Origin: Nitrososphaerales archaeon TH1920
Lineage (GTDB): Archaea > Thermoproteota > Nitrososphaeria > Nitrososphaerales > Nitrososphaeraceae
Assembly: GCA_014523495.1 (NCBI GenBank)
Contig: JAATVM010000106.1
Coordinates: 1-6,888, forward strand
Direction of reading: 5' to 3'
DNA: 6,888 nt
Numbering within the stretch: the first letter of the stretch is position 1; each line of letters begins with the position of its first letter. The notes under the pieces were generated by a model that saw only the letters and a list, made by a program, of their open reading frames with translations, was not told where the DNA came from and did no database searches. Positions 5,967 through 6,888 of this stretch are shown here, piece after piece. The translations under genes were made by a program, and so were the position numbers.

Positions 5967-6021
5967 GAATATCTATTCCTGAACGTGAATTTTCACCTGT
6001 ACTTATGATCTGCAGGGCCAT

Positions 6022-6061
6022 TGGAGTTCTGTTCTAAAGGATAACTGTTGCAGAAACTCCA
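6022..6061. other. Stem-loop: 10-bp stem with one bulged base and a 19-nt loop
   Basis: TGGAGTTCTG (6022-6031) pairs with CAGAAACTCCA (6051-6061) leaving a single bulged A. It is the strongest hairpin I noticed in the window. No T-run follows on either strand, so it is not a simple terminator. It could act as an RNA structure or a 3'-end processing site of either convergent transcript. Confidence 0.5.
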
Positions 6062-6195
6062 GGATGAAATTCTTTATACTCTTCAATTGCTTCATTGTGC
6101 TCAAACCGTGTCAATACTCAACCGAACCAATGAAAGTTTAGAATGAATTCTTGTTCTCGAGTTATTCCAGATTTGAGAATTGTTATTTGATCCTA

Positions 6196-6888
6196 TTATG
6201 TTACCTGATGCTCAGGAATATTAACTGGATCTCCTCTTACATCAAAGAGTCCCATCCAGCCCAGATCCGTAAACTCGGTCTGGTGTGCGTGGAACATGTA
6301 AGTTCCGGGATATGCATATCTAAATTCCATAATTCCTCTATCTCCTTGTGACAACGTTACTATGTCGGTATTATAATCTGATGTTTCATCTGTACCAGCA
6401 GTATAGTAATCAAACATTGCTCCATGAATATGCATTGAATTGACCAAGTCAAATTCGAGCATATTTACAACGTAAACACGATATGGTTTTCCAGTTTGTA
6501 ACACAACTGGATGCATCATGTAGTCAAATGCCTTTCCATTAACTGTGTAAATTTCATTATCTCTGCCTTCTTCGCCAACCTGTTCTACACTGGCCTCCTC
6601 TTCCGTAGCTGAAGGAACAGATACGTTCGTCATATTGGTCATATTGGTCATATTGGTCATATTGGTCATATTGGTCATATTAGAGCCTGAGTTAGTTTCG
6701 TTACTATCGGCACCCGCAGTCATATTAGAGCCTGTATCGTCTTGTAGACTTGTGTCAAATTGAGCAGCAGGAGGCAATGTGGTAGGTCCTTCTTGATCGA
6801 AATCCATATCATAGCCGTTAAGGAGCATAGCCATCTCAGTCATTTGTGGACGAGGCTCTTTTGGATCTATAATCATCATTCCATACAA
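6196..6888 (-). CDS. Multicopper oxidase / nitrite reductase-like protein, C-terminal part (N-terminus outside the window)
   Basis: The minus strand is open from the right edge to TAA at 6198-6196, giving 230 residues; the true start lies beyond 6888 and the first codon here (TTG) is internal. Residues 1-14 (YGMMIIDPKEPRP) are the end of a first cupredoxin domain. A low-complexity linker (about 35-108) carries N-X-S/T sequons, and the second cupredoxin domain fills 112-220. Copper-site residues are His153 and His155 (MHIHG) and His200 and His202 (FHAHQTEF), fitting a type 2/type 3 or trinuclear site. The Cys of the usual HCH is Ala201 and the following His position is Phe206, so this domain has no type 1 copper; that site should be in the missing N-terminal domain, as in two-domain oxidases and NirK-like proteins. 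Such proteins are common and probably extracytoplasmic in ammonia-oxidising archaea. Oxidase versus nitrite reductase activity cannot be decided here. Confidence 0.9.
   Translation of the reverse strand: MYGMMIIDPKEPRPQMTEMAMLLNGYDMDFDQEGPTTLPPAAQFDTSLQDDTGSNMTAGADSNETNSGSNMTNMTNMTNMTNMTNMTNVSVPSATEEEASVEQVGEEGRDNEIYTVNGKAFDYMMHPVVLQTGKPYRVYVVNMLEFDLVNSMHIHGAMFDYYTAGTDETSDYNTDIVTLSQGDRGIMEFRYAYPGTYMFHAHQTEFTDLGWMGLFDVRGDPVNIPEHQVT
6631..6682 (-). repeat. Tandem 9-bp repeat encoding (NMT)n in the oxidase linker
   Basis: On the plus strand CATATTGGT is repeated exactly five times (6631-6675), followed by a partial copy CATATTA (6676-6682). On the coding strand it reads ACCAATATG and gives six successive Asn-Met-Thr triplets (fragment residues 70-87), each an N-glycosylation sequon. 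Confidence 0.97.
6674..6734 (-). repeat. 16-bp direct repeat inside the oxidase linker, 45 bp apart
   Basis: GTCATATTAGAGCCTG occurs at 6674-6689 and again at 6719-6734 on the plus strand. On the coding strand both encode GSNMT (fragment residues 53-57 and 68-72). The 45-bp spacing keeps the frame and suggests an older segmental duplication from which the NMT array grew. Confidence 0.85.

Larger units (their letters stand above)
5932..6192 (-). pseudogene. Possible decayed coding remnant downstream of the oxidase, in its reading frame
   Basis: After the oxidase stop (TAA 6196-6198, then TAG 6193-6195), the same minus-strand frame stays open for 24 codons (starting DQITILKSGITREQEFILNF), meets TGA at 6118-6120, runs 27 codons (VLTRFEHNEAIEEYKEFHPG then VSATVIL), meets TAG at 6034-6036, and runs 33 codons (NRTPMALQIISTGENSRSGI onward) to TGA at 5932-5934. 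The translation looks protein-like and could be a decayed C-terminal extension or separate gene. I do not recognise it. The other minus frames here also have open runs of about 30 codons, and a hairpin overlaps it, so chance is a real alternative. Confidence 0.25.
5868..6195. other. Convergent intergenic region, 328 nt
   Basis: This separates the convergent Ig-domain and multicopper oxidase genes. It holds a small inverted repeat with a T-run (5943-5966), a stronger hairpin (6022-6061) and a stop-interrupted minus-strand frame in phase with the oxidase (5932-6192). No intact gene, tRNA or mobile element end was recognised. Confidence 0.6.

Noticed and set aside
4194..6036. Stop-codon recoding (selenocysteine or pyrrolysine) to explain the in-frame TGA and TAG codons
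   Set aside because: The stops differ (TGA, TAG), no insertion element or matching protein family was recognised, and the intact genes use both codons, as well as TAA, as ordinary stops.
6151..6351. Plus-strand 66-codon ORF
   Set aside because: It lies mostly antisense to the multicopper oxidase, whose copper motifs are unmistakable, and shows no protein-like features.
6631..6682. Binding-site array or iteron-type origin
   Set aside because: The 9-bp units are in frame within a strongly supported coding region and encode a plausible linker; no replication gene is nearby.

Overview
The window looks like chromosomal DNA of an ammonia-oxidising archaeon of the Nitrososphaerota (Thaumarchaeota), most like the AT-rich Nitrososphaerales such as Candidatus Nitrosocosmicus. 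That placement is inference. It rests on low G+C (about one third by eye), archaeal TATA-like boxes close to start codons, a two-domain-type multicopper oxidase C-terminus with an HIH/HAH signature, a chlorite-dismutase-family protein, and low-complexity secreted proteins, one with an Ig-like domain of a kind I associate with this group. No rRNA, tRNA, CRISPR array, transposase or phage gene was seen.

Layout. (1) Positions 1-374, minus strand: N-terminal part of a thioredoxin-like redoxin, cut by the window edge. (2) Positions 375-654: divergent promoter region with TATA-like boxes and a TGTCAT-N5-ATGACA palindrome. (3) Positions 655-1575: a short nucleotide-sugar-dehydrogenase-like protein that lacks the usual C-terminal nucleotide-binding domain. 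(4) Positions 1723-4039: three tightly packed genes, namely a chlorite dismutase/coproheme decarboxylase-like protein, a DUF1802 protein and an aldo/keto reductase, probably one transcript from a TATA box at 1693-1700. (5) Positions 4040-4421: non-coding or decayed sequence with a small ORF broken by one stop. (6) Positions 4422-5867: two probable exported proteins, one with five perfect SKDVN repeats and one with an Ig-like domain and a duplicated Ser/Thr/Asn-rich linker. (7) Positions 5868-6195: intergenic, with a hairpin and a stop-interrupted minus-strand frame. (8) Positions 6196-6888, minus strand: C-terminal part of a multicopper oxidase with an (NMT)6 array in its linker.

How the genes may work together. 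The chlorite-dismutase-like, DUF1802 and aldo/keto reductase genes are spaced as a co-translated unit, so they probably serve one pathway, perhaps heme or another redox reaction. Each of the three recognisable enzymes at 655-4039 departs from its family's textbook active site: a missing domain and Glu to His in the dehydrogenase, no distal His/Arg/Gln in the heme protein, and Asp to Glu in the reductase. This makes a non-canonical pathway the most interesting possibility here, but the link is inference. The other theme is the envelope: three extracytoplasmic proteins carry in-frame tandem repeats with units of 9, 15 and 36 bp, and two of them are rich in N-glycosylation sequons.
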